The notes under the pieces: generated by a model
The model's database searches: none
What the model saw: only the letters and a program-made list of their open reading frames with translations
What the model was told of the DNA's origin: nothing
Translations under genes and position numbers: made by a program
Shown here: positions 17,977 through 26,088 of the stretch, in pieces
How positions within the stretch are numbered: position 1 is the first letter of the stretch
Layout of the letters: every line of letters begins with the position of its first letter
From: an uncultured Roseburia sp.
GTDB lineage: Bacteria > Bacillota > Clostridia > Lachnospirales > Lachnospiraceae
Assembly: GCA_900542495.1 (NCBI GenBank)
Contig: UQNW01000009.1
Span: 1-64,000, forward strand
Length of the DNA: 64,000 nucleotides
Direction: 5' to 3'

Positions 17977-19033
17977 CTCCTGTACCTGTAGGCTGTCCCT
18001 CTGAAGGATTTTCTGTTTCTGTTGGTGTTTTTTCATCCGTTGACGGTTTTTCTTCTGTTCCCGGTGTCTCCGTTGACGGCTTCTCTTCTGTTCCTGGTGT
18101 CTCCGTTGACGGTTTCCCTGTTGATGGCGTCTCTGTTCCTGGTGTCTCCGTTGACGGTTTCCCTGTTGATGGCGTCTCTGTTCCTGGTGTTTCCGTTGGC
18201 GGTTTCTCTGTTGATGGTGTCTCTGTTCCTGGTGTTTCCGTTGACGGTTTCCCTGTTGATGGCGTCTCTGTTCCTGGTGTTTCCGTTGACGGTTTCCCTG
18301 TTGATGGCGTCTCTGTTCCTGGTGTTTCCGTTGACGGTTTCTCTGTTGACGGTGTCTCCGTTGACGGTTTCTCTGTTGATGGTTTCTGATCCGTTTTTCC
18401 GCCTGTCGATGATTGATTTGTCTGTGACGACTGACCTAAGCCACTCGATTGCGTTGTTGAATTTGACTGGCTGCTTTGTGTTGACTGTTTTGTATTTGTG
18501 TTCTGTGCAGCCGGAGCTGTCTGAACTGTCTGATTTGCAGACGTATTTTGAGTCTCTTGCTGTATCTTCTGAGTTGCCGTCTTGCCTACATCATCTGTCT
18601 TTTGCTTCTCAGTCTTTTTTTCTGCCTCGTTTTCATCGCTCTGCTTTACCTTATCAGCCTTAACGTATGCGACACGACCACTGTAGGCTATCTTGCACCA
18701 CTTTTCATCATCAGATAATGCAATTACACTTATATTTTTCCCTTTTTTCAAATTTCCAACTACTGTTGCCTCTGTATCCGGTTTACTATATACATCAGCA
18801 TTAGCTGCAAGTTCGCGTGTTTCTATTTCCTCATTTCCATCAGCTTCCTGTTCTTCAGTTGTGACTATTTCCTGCTCAGCCTCTGTTTCAAAAATCGTCA
18901 TCTCTCCATCGTTATTCAAATTTATCATCTGTTCATATTCAGTAGATGCCACTTTCTCATTATCTGCTTTGCACGCTGTCAGCTGTGTTGCCAAACTCAA
19001 AGCTATCAATGCCATAACTGCTCTTTTCTTCAT
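17966..19033 (-). CDS. SH3-domain lipoprotein with Thr/Pro tandem repeats
   Basis: The start at 19033 is chosen because GGAG lies 9 nt upstream and a lipoprotein signal follows at once (MKKRAVMALIALS...TQLTAC, lipobox LTAC). The open frame extends further upstream, but that part overlaps the GT2 gene in another frame. The mature protein of about 330 residues has an SH3b-like domain (VYSKPDTEATVVGNLKKGKNI, DDEKWCKIAYSGRVAYVKADKV), then a Gln/Ser/Thr-rich linker. It ends in about 120 residues of 15-residue repeats (PSTETPGTE / TPSTGKP), a wall-spanning or O-glycosylated stalk by composition. It is probably anchored outside the membrane and binds peptidoglycan through SH3b (inference). The 5' end overlaps the GT2 gene by 74 nt. 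Confidence 0.75.
   Translation of the reverse strand: MKKRAVMALIALSLATQLTACKADNEKVASTEYEQMINLNNDGEMTIFETEAEQEIVTTEEQEADGNEEIETRELAANADVYSKPDTEATVVGNLKKGKNISVIALSDDEKWCKIAYSGRVAYVKADKVKQSDENEAEKKTEKQKTDDVGKTATQKIQQETQNTSANQTVQTAPAAQNTNTKQSTQSSQSNSTTQSSGLGQSSQTNQSSTGGKTDQKPSTEKPSTETPSTEKPSTETPGTETPSTGKPSTETPGTETPSTGKPSTETPGTETPSTEKPPTETPGTETPSTGKPSTETPGTETPSTGKPSTETPGTEEKPSTETPGTEEKPSTDEKTPTETENPSEGQPTGTGDGE
18063..18380. repeat. 45-bp tandem repeat coding Thr/Pro-rich stalk
   Basis: On the plus strand the phrase GGTGTNTCCGTTGACGG recurs at 18096, 18141, 18186, 18231, 18276 and 18321. This gives five full 45-bp periods (15 codons), with shorter variants at 18063 and 18351. One copy has TTGGC for TTGAC and codes PPTE. 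Because the period is a multiple of three, copy-number change would alter stalk length without breaking the frame. Confidence 0.95.
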
Positions 19034-19871
19034 AATCTTTTTCTCCATTCCAATATCTATTTTGCTGTATTGATGATTCTTTACGTTTATACCATGCCAA
19101 TAACCAATATGGAATCGCGCATGCTGCAATCGGTCGTAAAACATATATCCATCCCTTTGGGAGTAAAATACCCAAGGCTTTAAAATTACGATATCTGCAT
19201 TTTGCCTCATTCCATCTATGGCGAAAACTACGCTTTTTGTAGGAATCTTTATTTTCTCGATAAGCCAAAAGTTTATCCTGTATATTAGCACCCTTTAATC
19301 CTGCCCTGCGCAGCCTCATAAATATCTCATAGTCTTCACAGCGAAGTGTCTCTTTGGACGCAACATATCCCTCATTTGTATCAAAAATAGATGCCCTGTA
19401 CATAACTGTCGGATGTGCATATGGTGAGAATCTCAGATAATCCTGCTCTATAGGGAATTCCGGCATTTTGCGCTCTCCCCATACTCCATTCTGATCAAAC
19501 ACATCAATATTGCAGCCAACCCATGAATACTCCTGATATTTGTCCAAAAATTTTTTTTGTTTCATTAATCTTTCCGGATATGAAATATCATCTGCATCCA
19601 TTCTTGCAATATATTTTCCCTTTGCCTCATCTATACATGCATTCAGCGAAAATGCCAATCCATGATTTTCATCCTGACCGATCAATTTAATTCTTTCATC
19701 CAGTCCTTCTACCTCCCTGAGTAGTGTTGCTGCCTCCGGGCATGAGCCATCATCATAAATAATAAACTCAAAATCCTCAAATGTCTGGTGTAAAATAGAA
19801 TTTACCGCCTCCATTAAAATATCCTTATTCAATTCATTATAAACACCCATGATGACAGAAATCTCTGGCAT
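18960..19871 (-). CDS. Family 2 glycosyltransferase
   Basis: This is a GT-A fold glycosyltransferase of 303 residues. It begins MPEISVIMGVYNE; the nucleotide-binding strand is followed by FIIYDDGS and the DxD-type motif KYIARMDADDIS. It should transfer a sugar from a nucleotide donor in the cytoplasm during repeat-unit assembly. I start at the ATG at 19871 because AAGGGGAG lies immediately upstream; a TTG at 19889 abuts the previous stop. A weakly hydrophobic segment near residues 250-270 (VLRPIAACAIPYWLLAWY) may touch the membrane. The last ~24 codons are read through the start of the next gene in another frame, so its final tail is poorly constrained. Confidence 0.85.
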   Translation of the reverse strand: MPEISVIMGVYNELNKDILMEAVNSILHQTFEDFEFIIYDDGSCPEAATLLREVEGLDERIKLIGQDENHGLAFSLNACIDEAKGKYIARMDADDISYPERLMKQKKFLDKYQEYSWVGCNIDVFDQNGVWGERKMPEFPIEQDYLRFSPYAHPTVMYRASIFDTNEGYVASKETLRCEDYEIFMRLRRAGLKGANIQDKLLAYRENKDSYKKRSFRHRWNEAKCRYRNFKALGILLPKGWIYVLRPIAACAIPYWLLAWYKRKESSIQQNRYWNGEKDYEEKSSYGIDSFEFGNTADSVQSR

Positions 19872-19889
19872 AACTCCCCTTTCCAGCAA

Positions 19890-21041
19890 CTATGAAATTC
19901 TTTTATCCATAGTTGAATAAATTCTTTCCATAGTTCTAACTGTTTCTTCTGTACTAAATTGAATTACTGACTCTCTGCAATAATCCGCTAGTTTTTTTCT
20001 ATATTCAACATTTGAATAAACTTTATCAATAGCTGCCACAAATGCATTCTGATCGAATGCATCGCATATCAATCCATTTTTATCATTATGCAAATATTCT
20101 CTTGTTCCTCTGTTATCTGCAACAATGAGTGGCACTCCACATGCAAGCGCCTCTATTGCGGCAATCCCCAACCCCTCACGGATAGAAGGGAATGCAAACA
20201 CATCAGCGGTCTGGAGTATTTCATTCATATCTGTTCTGAATCCAATCAATTGCACCTGCTTCTCTAATTTTTTTTCATGAATCAGTTTTCGTAATTCATC
20301 TTCATCTGGTCCATTTCCGCATATAGTATAATATATATCTTTTTTGTTTTCCACTGCAATTGCTTCAATTATAATTTTTTGATTTTTATTTTTATTCAGT
20401 TCTGCAGCCGTTACGATATGAAAAGCATTATTCGGTATTCCCAATTCTATTCTTTTCATGGAGGCCATTTCTGACATCGGGCGAAATTTATCCAAATCTA
20501 CCCCTACACCATGTATTTGCTCAACTGTTCCATTTTTTTTTAATTTGAATCTGTCTTTTACACAACAATAATCTTCTTTATTGATGGTTATAAGTGTATC
20601 CGTCCACCGTGCCAGCAGCTTTTCAACCGGGTAAAATAAAATCCAATTTAAAATTGGAGCGCCTTTATAAAAATGAAGTCCATGCGCAGTGTATATAACA
20701 TACGGATCTGCTTTACTGTAATGTGCGGCGATTCTTCCCGCAACGCCTCCCATCGGATTGTGACAATGTATCGCCGTTATATTTTCTTCATCAATAATTT
20801 TAATTAACTGCTTAATTGCCCTGCAATTCATTATAATCTGTGCCGGACTTTTCTCTATATCGATCTGATGCAGAATAATTCCCTGTTGTTTCAATTCTTT
20901 TTCATCAAAGGTATAAATCGGTTTTTTTAAATTTGATGCATAATGTATCTCATAACCCATGTTCTGCATAATTTCCACATCATTTTTTTCAAATTGTGGT
21001 AAAAATCCGCTAATCGTTGTTATGTATAGTATTTTTTTCAT
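19890..21041 (-). CDS. Family 4 glycosyltransferase (EPS/capsule type)
   Basis: The 383-residue GT-B protein opens KKILYITTISGFLPQF, with the EPS-type N-terminus. It contains IHCHNPMGGVAGRIAA and YTAHGLHFYKGAP, the common first-domain motifs. The donor-binding region reads FAFPSIREGLGIAAIEALACGVPLIVADNRGTREYL, with the EX7E pattern of GT4. Family members add sugars from UDP or GDP donors to a lipid-linked acceptor at the cytoplasmic face. It abuts the LCP gene upstream (stop at 21042, start at 21041) and is clearly co-translated with it. Confidence 0.9.
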   Translation of the reverse strand: MKKILYITTISGFLPQFEKNDVEIMQNMGYEIHYASNLKKPIYTFDEKELKQQGIILHQIDIEKSPAQIIMNCRAIKQLIKIIDEENITAIHCHNPMGGVAGRIAAHYSKADPYVIYTAHGLHFYKGAPILNWILFYPVEKLLARWTDTLITINKEDYCCVKDRFKLKKNGTVEQIHGVGVDLDKFRPMSEMASMKRIELGIPNNAFHIVTAAELNKNKNQKIIIEAIAVENKKDIYYTICGNGPDEDELRKLIHEKKLEKQVQLIGFRTDMNEILQTADVFAFPSIREGLGIAAIEALACGVPLIVADNRGTREYLHNDKNGLICDAFDQNAFVAAIDKVYSNVEYRKKLADYCRESVIQFSTEETVRTMERIYSTMDKRIS

Positions 21042-22511
21042 CTATTCCTCATCCAGCACACTTTCTATTAAGCTTTTGGCTTTTTCCACATCCTGATCAT
21101 TTGGAAGCATAACGTAACAGGTTGTTCCCGGCATAGAATAAGTTGTAGTATGCTCTCCTGTTCCTGTTACTGTATAACTCTCAATTGTCCAGACAACATC
21201 ATTAGACAACTTATATCTGACCAGATCATATATTACATTTGAAGGAATATCGGTCATTACACAATCTGCAACCTCATCTAATATTTCACCATATTTTGCC
21301 AATATGTTTGGAGAAGTCATTTTATTAATCACCGCTTTTATAACTTCCATCTGATTAATTCCTCTCTGAACATCTCCTGCCGCAAATGCATGTCTCTCCC
21401 TCGCAAATGCCAATGCTTCTAACCCTGTAACATGATTGTATCCCACTGTATAATGTTTAATTGGATCTACAGTAAAATCATATTGTGAATATACATCAAT
21501 TCCTCCAAGTGTATCTATAATTGACTCAAATCCACTAAAATTCATACGCACATAGTAATCGATATTTATTCCATATAGGTTCTCTATTGCCGCCTCCGAG
21601 CTTTCTACTCCATATAGTCCAGCATGTGTTAATTTGTCATTTGCCCCTTGATTCGGAAGATACACATAATAGTCTCTCGGTGTATTAATCAATTGAATGT
21701 GTCCTGTCTTCATATTAACAATTGCAAGAATATTCACATCGCTTCGGCTTCGCGCGTTCACAGCCCCCCACATATCAATTCCGCTAATATATATCACAAA
21801 AGTATCTTCATCTGATGACATGAAACATTTTTCCTGCGTGCTGTCAGCATCCGTAACATTTCCTTGTATTTCAACTTGTACTTCTGCAGAATATGTATAT
21901 ATTTCCTTAATCTCATCCGAGAAATCTTCATATCCATCCTGATCAGATATAATATCAACGTATGCACTATTCATGATGATTGCATCTTCTGTACCATTTA
22001 ACAATGCATCTGCCATAAGTAAAATATTACTATAGTTCTTATATCGAGCTTCCGTATCCACAGTATCATTAATTACCGATATAACCTGATCTGCTACATT
22101 ATCTGATTCCAAATAACCTACAGATGCCCCTCCTATATCCACCAGTTCATTAGCCGTATCTTCAGAGCGAACATATACAGACATCTGAACAACTTCCAGT
22201 CGTGCATCATTTGCCACATTGTTCAATGTTCTGTCTATTTTTTCAACTGCAATCAATCCATATAAAAGTCCTGCTGTTATCACGACTGATATTATTGCAG
22301 AAGTAACTGCTGTCATCACCTTTTTAGTCAAAAAAAAAGTTCCAACATTTATTATTAGAATTATAATTGTATATAATATCAAATATATTGTCGGAACTAT
22401 CCCCATGGCAAATAATTTCACGCCTAAAACAGCAGCTACTATTATCTGAACCATGATTAAAATGTAATCTATTGCTTTTAATATTTTTTGTTTATTATTT
22501 TTTGCTAACAT
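21042..22511 (-). CDS. LytR-CpsA-Psr (LCP) family glycan-wall ligase
   Basis: This membrane protein has about four N-terminal hydrophobic segments, then an extracellular accessory region and the LCP catalytic domain. The domain shows FVIYISGIDMWG, RSRSDVNILAIVNMKTGHIQLINTPRDYYV (the arginines that bind the pyrophosphate lipid) and LTHAGLYG. LCP enzymes transfer undecaprenyl-linked glycans to the wall, so it likely attaches the polymer made by this locus. I start at the ATG at 22511: GGAG sits 6 nt upstream, and the predicted transcription start near 22559 leaves a normal leader. The farther ATG at 22547 lacks an RBS. It is the first gene of the operon. Confidence 0.85.
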   Translation of the reverse strand: MLAKNNKQKILKAIDYILIMVQIIVAAVLGVKLFAMGIVPTIYLILYTIIILIINVGTFFLTKKVMTAVTSAIISVVITAGLLYGLIAVEKIDRTLNNVANDARLEVVQMSVYVRSEDTANELVDIGGASVGYLESDNVADQVISVINDTVDTEARYKNYSNILLMADALLNGTEDAIIMNSAYVDIISDQDGYEDFSDEIKEIYTYSAEVQVEIQGNVTDADSTQEKCFMSSDEDTFVIYISGIDMWGAVNARSRSDVNILAIVNMKTGHIQLINTPRDYYVYLPNQGANDKLTHAGLYGVESSEAAIENLYGINIDYYVRMNFSGFESIIDTLGGIDVYSQYDFTVDPIKHYTVGYNHVTGLEALAFARERHAFAAGDVQRGINQMEVIKAVINKMTSPNILAKYGEILDEVADCVMTDIPSNVIYDLVRYKLSNDVVWTIESYTVTGTGEHTTTYSMPGTTCYVMLPNDQDVEKAKSLIESVLDEE

Positions 22512-22565
22512 TCCATACTCCATGTGAACTAATTCTAAATCACGCATTTTATTTAAACTAGTTTA

Positions 22566-22594
22566 ATGATACACTTACACTTGTCTTATGTCAA
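22566..22594 (-). promoter_or_regulatory. Promoter of the glycan locus
   Basis: On the minus strand TTGACA (22589-22594) and TATCAT (22566-22571) are exactly 17 nt apart. Transcription would begin near 22559 and read the LCP gene and all following glycan genes. Confidence 0.8.
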
Positions 22595-22611
22595 TTGCAT
22601 AAATTGACATA
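22587..22611. promoter_or_regulatory. Inverted repeat over the -35 of the glycan promoter
   Basis: TATGTCAATT, 5 nt, AATTGACATA is a perfect 10-bp inverted repeat that covers the -35 element. That position suits an operator for an unidentified regulator. The outer arm also supplies a TTGACA on the plus strand. Confidence 0.5.
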
Positions 22612-22680
22612 TTTCCCCATTAATTTCTTCTATGTTTATGCATTTTTATATACTATATATGTATGTCTTTCCTACCAAGC

Positions 22681-22709
22681 TTGTCTTTCCAAATGCAATC
22701 CGTTATAAT
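22681..22709 (+). promoter_or_regulatory. Promoter of rqcH
   Basis: TTGTCT (22681-22686) and TATAAT (22704-22709) are 17 nt apart and precede the rqcH start at 22763. The leader contains a small GC-rich hairpin (about 22719-22736). Confidence 0.75.
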
Positions 22710-22762
22710 GAACCATGCGCCCGGACATTTCGGGCAGATTTTAGAAATTAGAGGTACACAAA

Positions 22763-24505
22763 ATGGCTCTTGATGGATTTGTGATTTCCAATATCGTATA
22801 TGAATTAAACCAGACAATTTTAAATGCAAAGATCAGTAAGATTGCACAGCCGGAAAATGACGAACTGCTCTTTACCTGTAAAGGAAGCAATGGACAGTTC
22901 CGGCTTGCCATGTCCGCAAGCGCATCGCTTCCATTCCTTTATCTGACGGATCAGAACAAACCAAGTCCTATGACGGCGCCGAATTTCTGTATGGTACTGC
23001 GCAAGCATATTGCAAATGGCAGGATTGTAAAGATTTACCAGCCGCATATGGAGCGAATTATCCATTTTGATATTGAACATTTAGATGAAATGGGAGATCT
23101 CTGCCAGAAAACTCTGATTGTAGAGCTCATGGGAAAGCACAGTAATATTATTTTCTGCAACAGTGACGGAAAGATTATTGACAGCATCAAGCATATTTCT
23201 TCCATGATGAGTTCTCTGCGTGAGGTTCTCCCGGGACGCGACTATTGTATCCCGGCCACGCAGGAGGATCGTCTGAATCCGTTGGAAGTGACCGAGGAAG
23301 CTTTTATGGATGTCGTGATGAAGAAACCGACTTCTATTACAAAAGCGCTCTACTCCTCTTTCACCGGACTTAGTCCGCTGATTGCTTCCGAGATCTGCCA
23401 CCGCAGTTCCATTGACGGAGATATGCCTGTGGATTCGTTGGATGATGACGGCAAGAAACATTTATTTAACAATCTCTCGTGGATCGCGGATGATGTAAAA
23501 AATCACGACTACCAGCCAAACATTATTTTTAATGGAAAAGAACCAGTCGATTTTTCCTGCATCGAGCTCACACAGTTTTCGGACTATGATGCCAAAAATT
23601 TTGATTCCATCTCACAGGTTTTGGAGGAATATTATGCTTCCAAAAATGTGTATACAAGAATCCGTCAAAAATCCGTTGATTTGAGAAAAATCGTTTCCAC
23701 TGCTTTAGACCGTAACCGCAAGAAATACCAATTGCAGGAAAAACAGCTGAAAGACACGGAAAAACGGGATAAATATAAAGTATACGGTGAGCTGATCCAC
23801 ACCTACGGCTATGGTTTAGAGGAAGGTGCAAAGAAACTGGATGCATTGAATTATTACACGAATGAGATGATCTCAATTCCTCTGGATTCCCAGTTAGACG
23901 CCAAGGGCAACGCACAAAAGTACTTTGACAAATATAACAAATTAAAACGTACTTATGAAGCACTTACTACATTGACCGAGGAAACGAAAACAGAGATTGC
24001 GCATCTCGAAAGTATCTCCACAGCGTTGGATATTGCGCTCACCGAAGACGATCTTGTGCAGATCAAGGAGGAACTCATTGAATACGGCTATATCAAGCGC
24101 AAAAAAACCGACAAAAAAGCAAAGATCAAAAGCAGACCGTTCCACTACCGTTCCACCGACGGTTATGATATTTATGTTGGAAAAAATAATTATCAGAACG
24201 ACGAACTTACTTTCAAGTTTGCAACCGGAAATGACTGGTGGTTTCATGCAAAAGGCATGCCGGGTTCCCATGTGATTGTAAAATCCAACAATGAAGAACT
24301 TCCGGACCGCGTTTTCGAGGAAGCCGGCATGCTCGCCGGATATTATTCCAAGGGACGCGAAGATGAAAAAGTGGAGATTGATTACTTGCAGAAGAAAAAT
24401 GTCAAAAAACCGAATGGCGCTGCACCGGGATTTGTTGTTTATTACACAAATTATTCTCTTACAATCCACCCGGACATTTCGGGTTTGACACTGATTTCAG
24501 ACTAA
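22763..24505 (+). CDS. rqcH: Rqc2/RqcH-type ribosome quality control protein (NFACT/FbpA family)
   Basis: The 580-residue protein has the three-part NFACT layout. The NFACT-N start is MALDGFVISNIVYELNQTILNAKISKIAQP, a helix-hairpin-helix region follows, and a long coiled coil runs roughly 290-430. The NFACT-R domain contains NDWWFHAKGMPGSHVIVK. The family binds stalled 50S subunits with peptidyl-tRNA and adds C-terminal alanine tails that mark nascent chains for degradation. Older names (FbpA, fibronectin-binding protein) come from adhesion assays. RBS GAGG at 22751. It is a single-gene unit with a strong terminator after it. Confidence 0.92.
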   Translation: MALDGFVISNIVYELNQTILNAKISKIAQPENDELLFTCKGSNGQFRLAMSASASLPFLYLTDQNKPSPMTAPNFCMVLRKHIANGRIVKIYQPHMERIIHFDIEHLDEMGDLCQKTLIVELMGKHSNIIFCNSDGKIIDSIKHISSMMSSLREVLPGRDYCIPATQEDRLNPLEVTEEAFMDVVMKKPTSITKALYSSFTGLSPLIASEICHRSSIDGDMPVDSLDDDGKKHLFNNLSWIADDVKNHDYQPNIIFNGKEPVDFSCIELTQFSDYDAKNFDSISQVLEEYYASKNVYTRIRQKSVDLRKIVSTALDRNRKKYQLQEKQLKDTEKRDKYKVYGELIHTYGYGLEEGAKKLDALNYYTNEMISIPLDSQLDAKGNAQKYFDKYNKLKRTYEALTTLTEETKTEIAHLESISTALDIALTEDDLVQIKEELIEYGYIKRKKTDKKAKIKSRPFHYRSTDGYDIYVGKNNYQNDELTFKFATGNDWWFHAKGMPGSHVIVKSNNEELPDRVFEEAGMLAGYYSKGREDEKVEIDYLQKKNVKKPNGAAPGFVVYYTNYSLTIHPDISGLTLISD

Positions 24506-24510
24506 AAAAC

Positions 24511-24539
24511 AGCAGGTTCATTAGAACCTGCTATTTTTT
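24511..24539. terminator. Bidirectional rho-independent terminator
   Basis: AGCAGGTTC, loop ATTA, GAACCTGCT is followed by ATTTTTTTA on the plus strand and GTTTTTTAG on the minus strand. It serves rqcH and the convergent PHP gene. Confidence 0.92.
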
Positions 24540-24558
24540 TATTTCCAGAACACCTTTC

Positions 24559-25350
24559 TTATTTCCAGAATACCCTGCCGCCAAAATCTTCTGCCATTTT
24601 GATACAGCCCTGATAAGAAGCAAGATCATGAAAGTTCTCTGGATTATGTGCATCTACTCCAATGATAAACTCATTGCCATTTTCTGCACCAATCTTCACA
24701 AACCTACGATCCGGATAATTGCACAACTCCCGGAAACCATTCACATTAATTTCAATTGGAATCTGCTCCTCTTTTAATCTGTCTGCAAGCTTTTTCATGT
24801 ACTTTGTATACAATGCTTCATCTCCGGTGAAGTTTACGATATCCGGGTGTGCCACCATATTAAAATATCCGGTATCCAGCGCATTTGTCAGCAGATCTAC
24901 ATAGCTTTTCAGATGCATTTCGTCCGTCCAGTTTTGCCTTACACTGATAAAACGTTCATTTTCATAGAAGAAATGCTGTGCCAAAAGCAGGTAATCCATT
25001 GGATACTGTCTGATTTCTTCAATCGTCGGCTCAAAAATTCCCGGAAAATATTCCATTTCCAGCGCGAGGAAAATGGTAATATCATCCCTGTATTCTTTCT
25101 TCAAAGCTCCGATCGTATTGACATATCCCTCAAGTTCTGACATTTCCATCCGGATATGCGAAACGTATCCATTTTTGAATAAATAAGGGGAATGATCCGA
25201 AAATCCAAGCACCTCAAATCCTTCGCTGATTGCCTGCTCCACATATTCACGTTCCTCTCCCACTGCATGATTGCAACGCACTGTATGAGAATGAAAATTA
25301 CACTTTTTTTCTTTATAATCATTCATGTCAAAATCAAAATATCGTTTCAT
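24559..25350 (-). CDS. PHP-domain phosphoesterase, histidinol-phosphatase (HisJ/HisK)-like
   Basis: A PHP-fold metal-dependent phosphoesterase of 263 residues. Motifs are NFHSHTVRCNHAVGE near the start (metal-binding His pair), GFEVLGFSDHSPY, ALEMEYFPG, MVAHPDIVNF and IIGVDAHNPENF. These are the conserved PHP motifs of the histidinol-phosphatase group. I use the ATG at 25350, preceded by AAGGAAG; the open frame runs 26 codons further upstream with no support. Histidinol phosphatase is the best guess, but no other his gene is in the window, so another phosphate ester is possible. Confidence 0.8.
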   Translation of the reverse strand: MKRYFDFDMNDYKEKKCNFHSHTVRCNHAVGEEREYVEQAISEGFEVLGFSDHSPYLFKNGYVSHIRMEMSELEGYVNTIGALKKEYRDDITIFLALEMEYFPGIFEPTIEEIRQYPMDYLLLAQHFFYENERFISVRQNWTDEMHLKSYVDLLTNALDTGYFNMVAHPDIVNFTGDEALYTKYMKKLADRLKEEQIPIEINVNGFRELCNYPDRRFVKIGAENGNEFIIGVDAHNPENFHDLASYQGCIKMAEDFGGRVFWK

Positions 25351-25675
25351 TTTTCTGCACTTCCTTATAAACTTCTTCGATGAGCAAAGCGAATGTGTAA
25401 TAGAACAATTTGAGCAAACAAGTCTCATCTTGATATTTTAACATAGCATCCATGAGTTCGACAAATATTTGTTTCAATTTTTCATAAGAATCCCATGCAG
25501 CATTTGTAAACATAAACTTGTAAGCGCTTACATACTTATTTTTATTTTAAATGAAATAATTGGTTTTATTACAAAAAACTGCATGTGTATTTCCACCGGA
25601 AAATCATATACTATCACTGAACAAACAAAAAGAAATTTTTGAATGTTCTTAAAATAAACCAGAGCACAACTACAA
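25351..25675. other. Divergent intergenic region upstream of PHP and SASP genes
   Basis: AT-rich spacer between two divergent transcripts. It should hold promoters for both sides, including a sporulation-sigma promoter for the SASP gene, but I could not place a -35/-10 pair with confidence. No additional gene is supported. Confidence 0.4.
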
Positions 25676-25680
25676 ATGAT

Positions 25681-25755
25681 TTCGAAAAACAAAGGAGGAA
25701 ATGTCCTCTGCTCCTGCAAGGGCAGTCGCATTTTTCTTCGAAAAACAAAGGAGGA
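25681..25755. repeat. 19-bp direct repeat containing two strong ribosome binding sites
   Basis: TTCGAAAAACAAAGGAGGA occurs at 25681-25699 and again at 25737-25755, 56 bp apart. Each copy carries an AAAGGAGG Shine-Dalgarno. The second serves the SASP gene; the first serves the leader ORF at 25701. Confidence 0.95.
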
Positions 25756-25760
25756 CCTAA
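25701..25760 (+). CDS. Candidate 19-residue leader ORF upstream of the SASP gene
   Basis: ATG at 25701 follows AAAGGAGGA directly. It opens a frame for MSSAPARAVAFF and on to FEKQRRT, ending TAA at 25758, two bases before the SASP ATG. The codons EKQRR are the SASP ribosome binding site itself. The spacing of RBS to ATG is short (about 2 nt after GGAGGA), so translation may be weak. It could arise simply from duplication of the 19-bp RBS segment. Function is inferred only from position. Confidence 0.4.
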   Translation: MSSAPARAVAFFFEKQRRT

Positions 25761-25762
25761 CT

Positions 25763-25969
25763 ATGTCAAATCGTTCATCTAACAAAGCAGCCGTTCCAGA
25801 AGCAAAAAGTGCCTTAAACCGCTTCAAGTATGAGGTGGCAGGCGAACTCGGAGTACCATTAAAAGATGGATACAACGGTGACTTAACTTCCAGACAGAAT
25901 GGTTCTGTCGGCGGCTATATGGTTAAGAAAATGATTGAAGCACAGGAGCAGCAGATGGCAGGGAAATAG
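25763..25969 (+). CDS. Alpha/beta-type small acid-soluble spore protein
   Basis: The 68-residue protein matches the family throughout: ALNRFKYEVAGELGV, and SRQNGSVGGYMVKKMIEAQEQQM near the C-terminus. ELGV resembles the stretch cut by the GPR protease (usually E(I/F)A after the Glu in bacilli). These proteins coat and protect DNA in the spore core. The start at 25763 follows AAGGAGG; the longer frame from 25676 is not used. It is a monocistronic gene with its own terminator and shows that the organism has sporulation functions. Confidence 0.93.
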   Translation: MSNRSSNKAAVPEAKSALNRFKYEVAGELGVPLKDGYNGDLTSRQNGSVGGYMVKKMIEAQEQQMAGK

Positions 25970-26019
25970 AATTTCCCGAAAATAAATTTTCTGGAAAAGC
26001 ATTTTCCGTGTTGTCGAAA

Positions 26020-26052
26020 AAAGAGTCTCGAAATGATTCGGGGCTCTTTTTC
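26020..26052. terminator. Terminator after SASP gene, also facing recG
   Basis: AAAGAGTCTCGAA, loop ATGA, TTCGGGGCTCTTT (13-bp stem with two G-T pairs) is followed by TTTCC on the plus strand and TTTTTT on the minus strand, so it can end both convergent transcripts. Confidence 0.88.
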
Positions 26053-26088
26053 CTTGCACTTTTGTATTTTTCTATTTTCTGTTTTATA

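Noticed and set aside
18040..18400. Tandem repeats as a possible CRISPR array
   Set aside because: The 45-bp units are contiguous with no unique spacers and are in frame within a coding region.
18022..18663. 213-codon plus-strand frame made of FLVFPLTVSLLMAS repeats
   Set aside because: It is the antisense of the Thr/Pro repeat region of the lipoprotein gene; the hydrophobic repeat protein is an artefact of the 45-bp repeat.
23942..24469. 175-codon minus-strand frame inside rqcH
   Set aside because: Antisense to a well-recognised NFACT domain; no RBS or family match.
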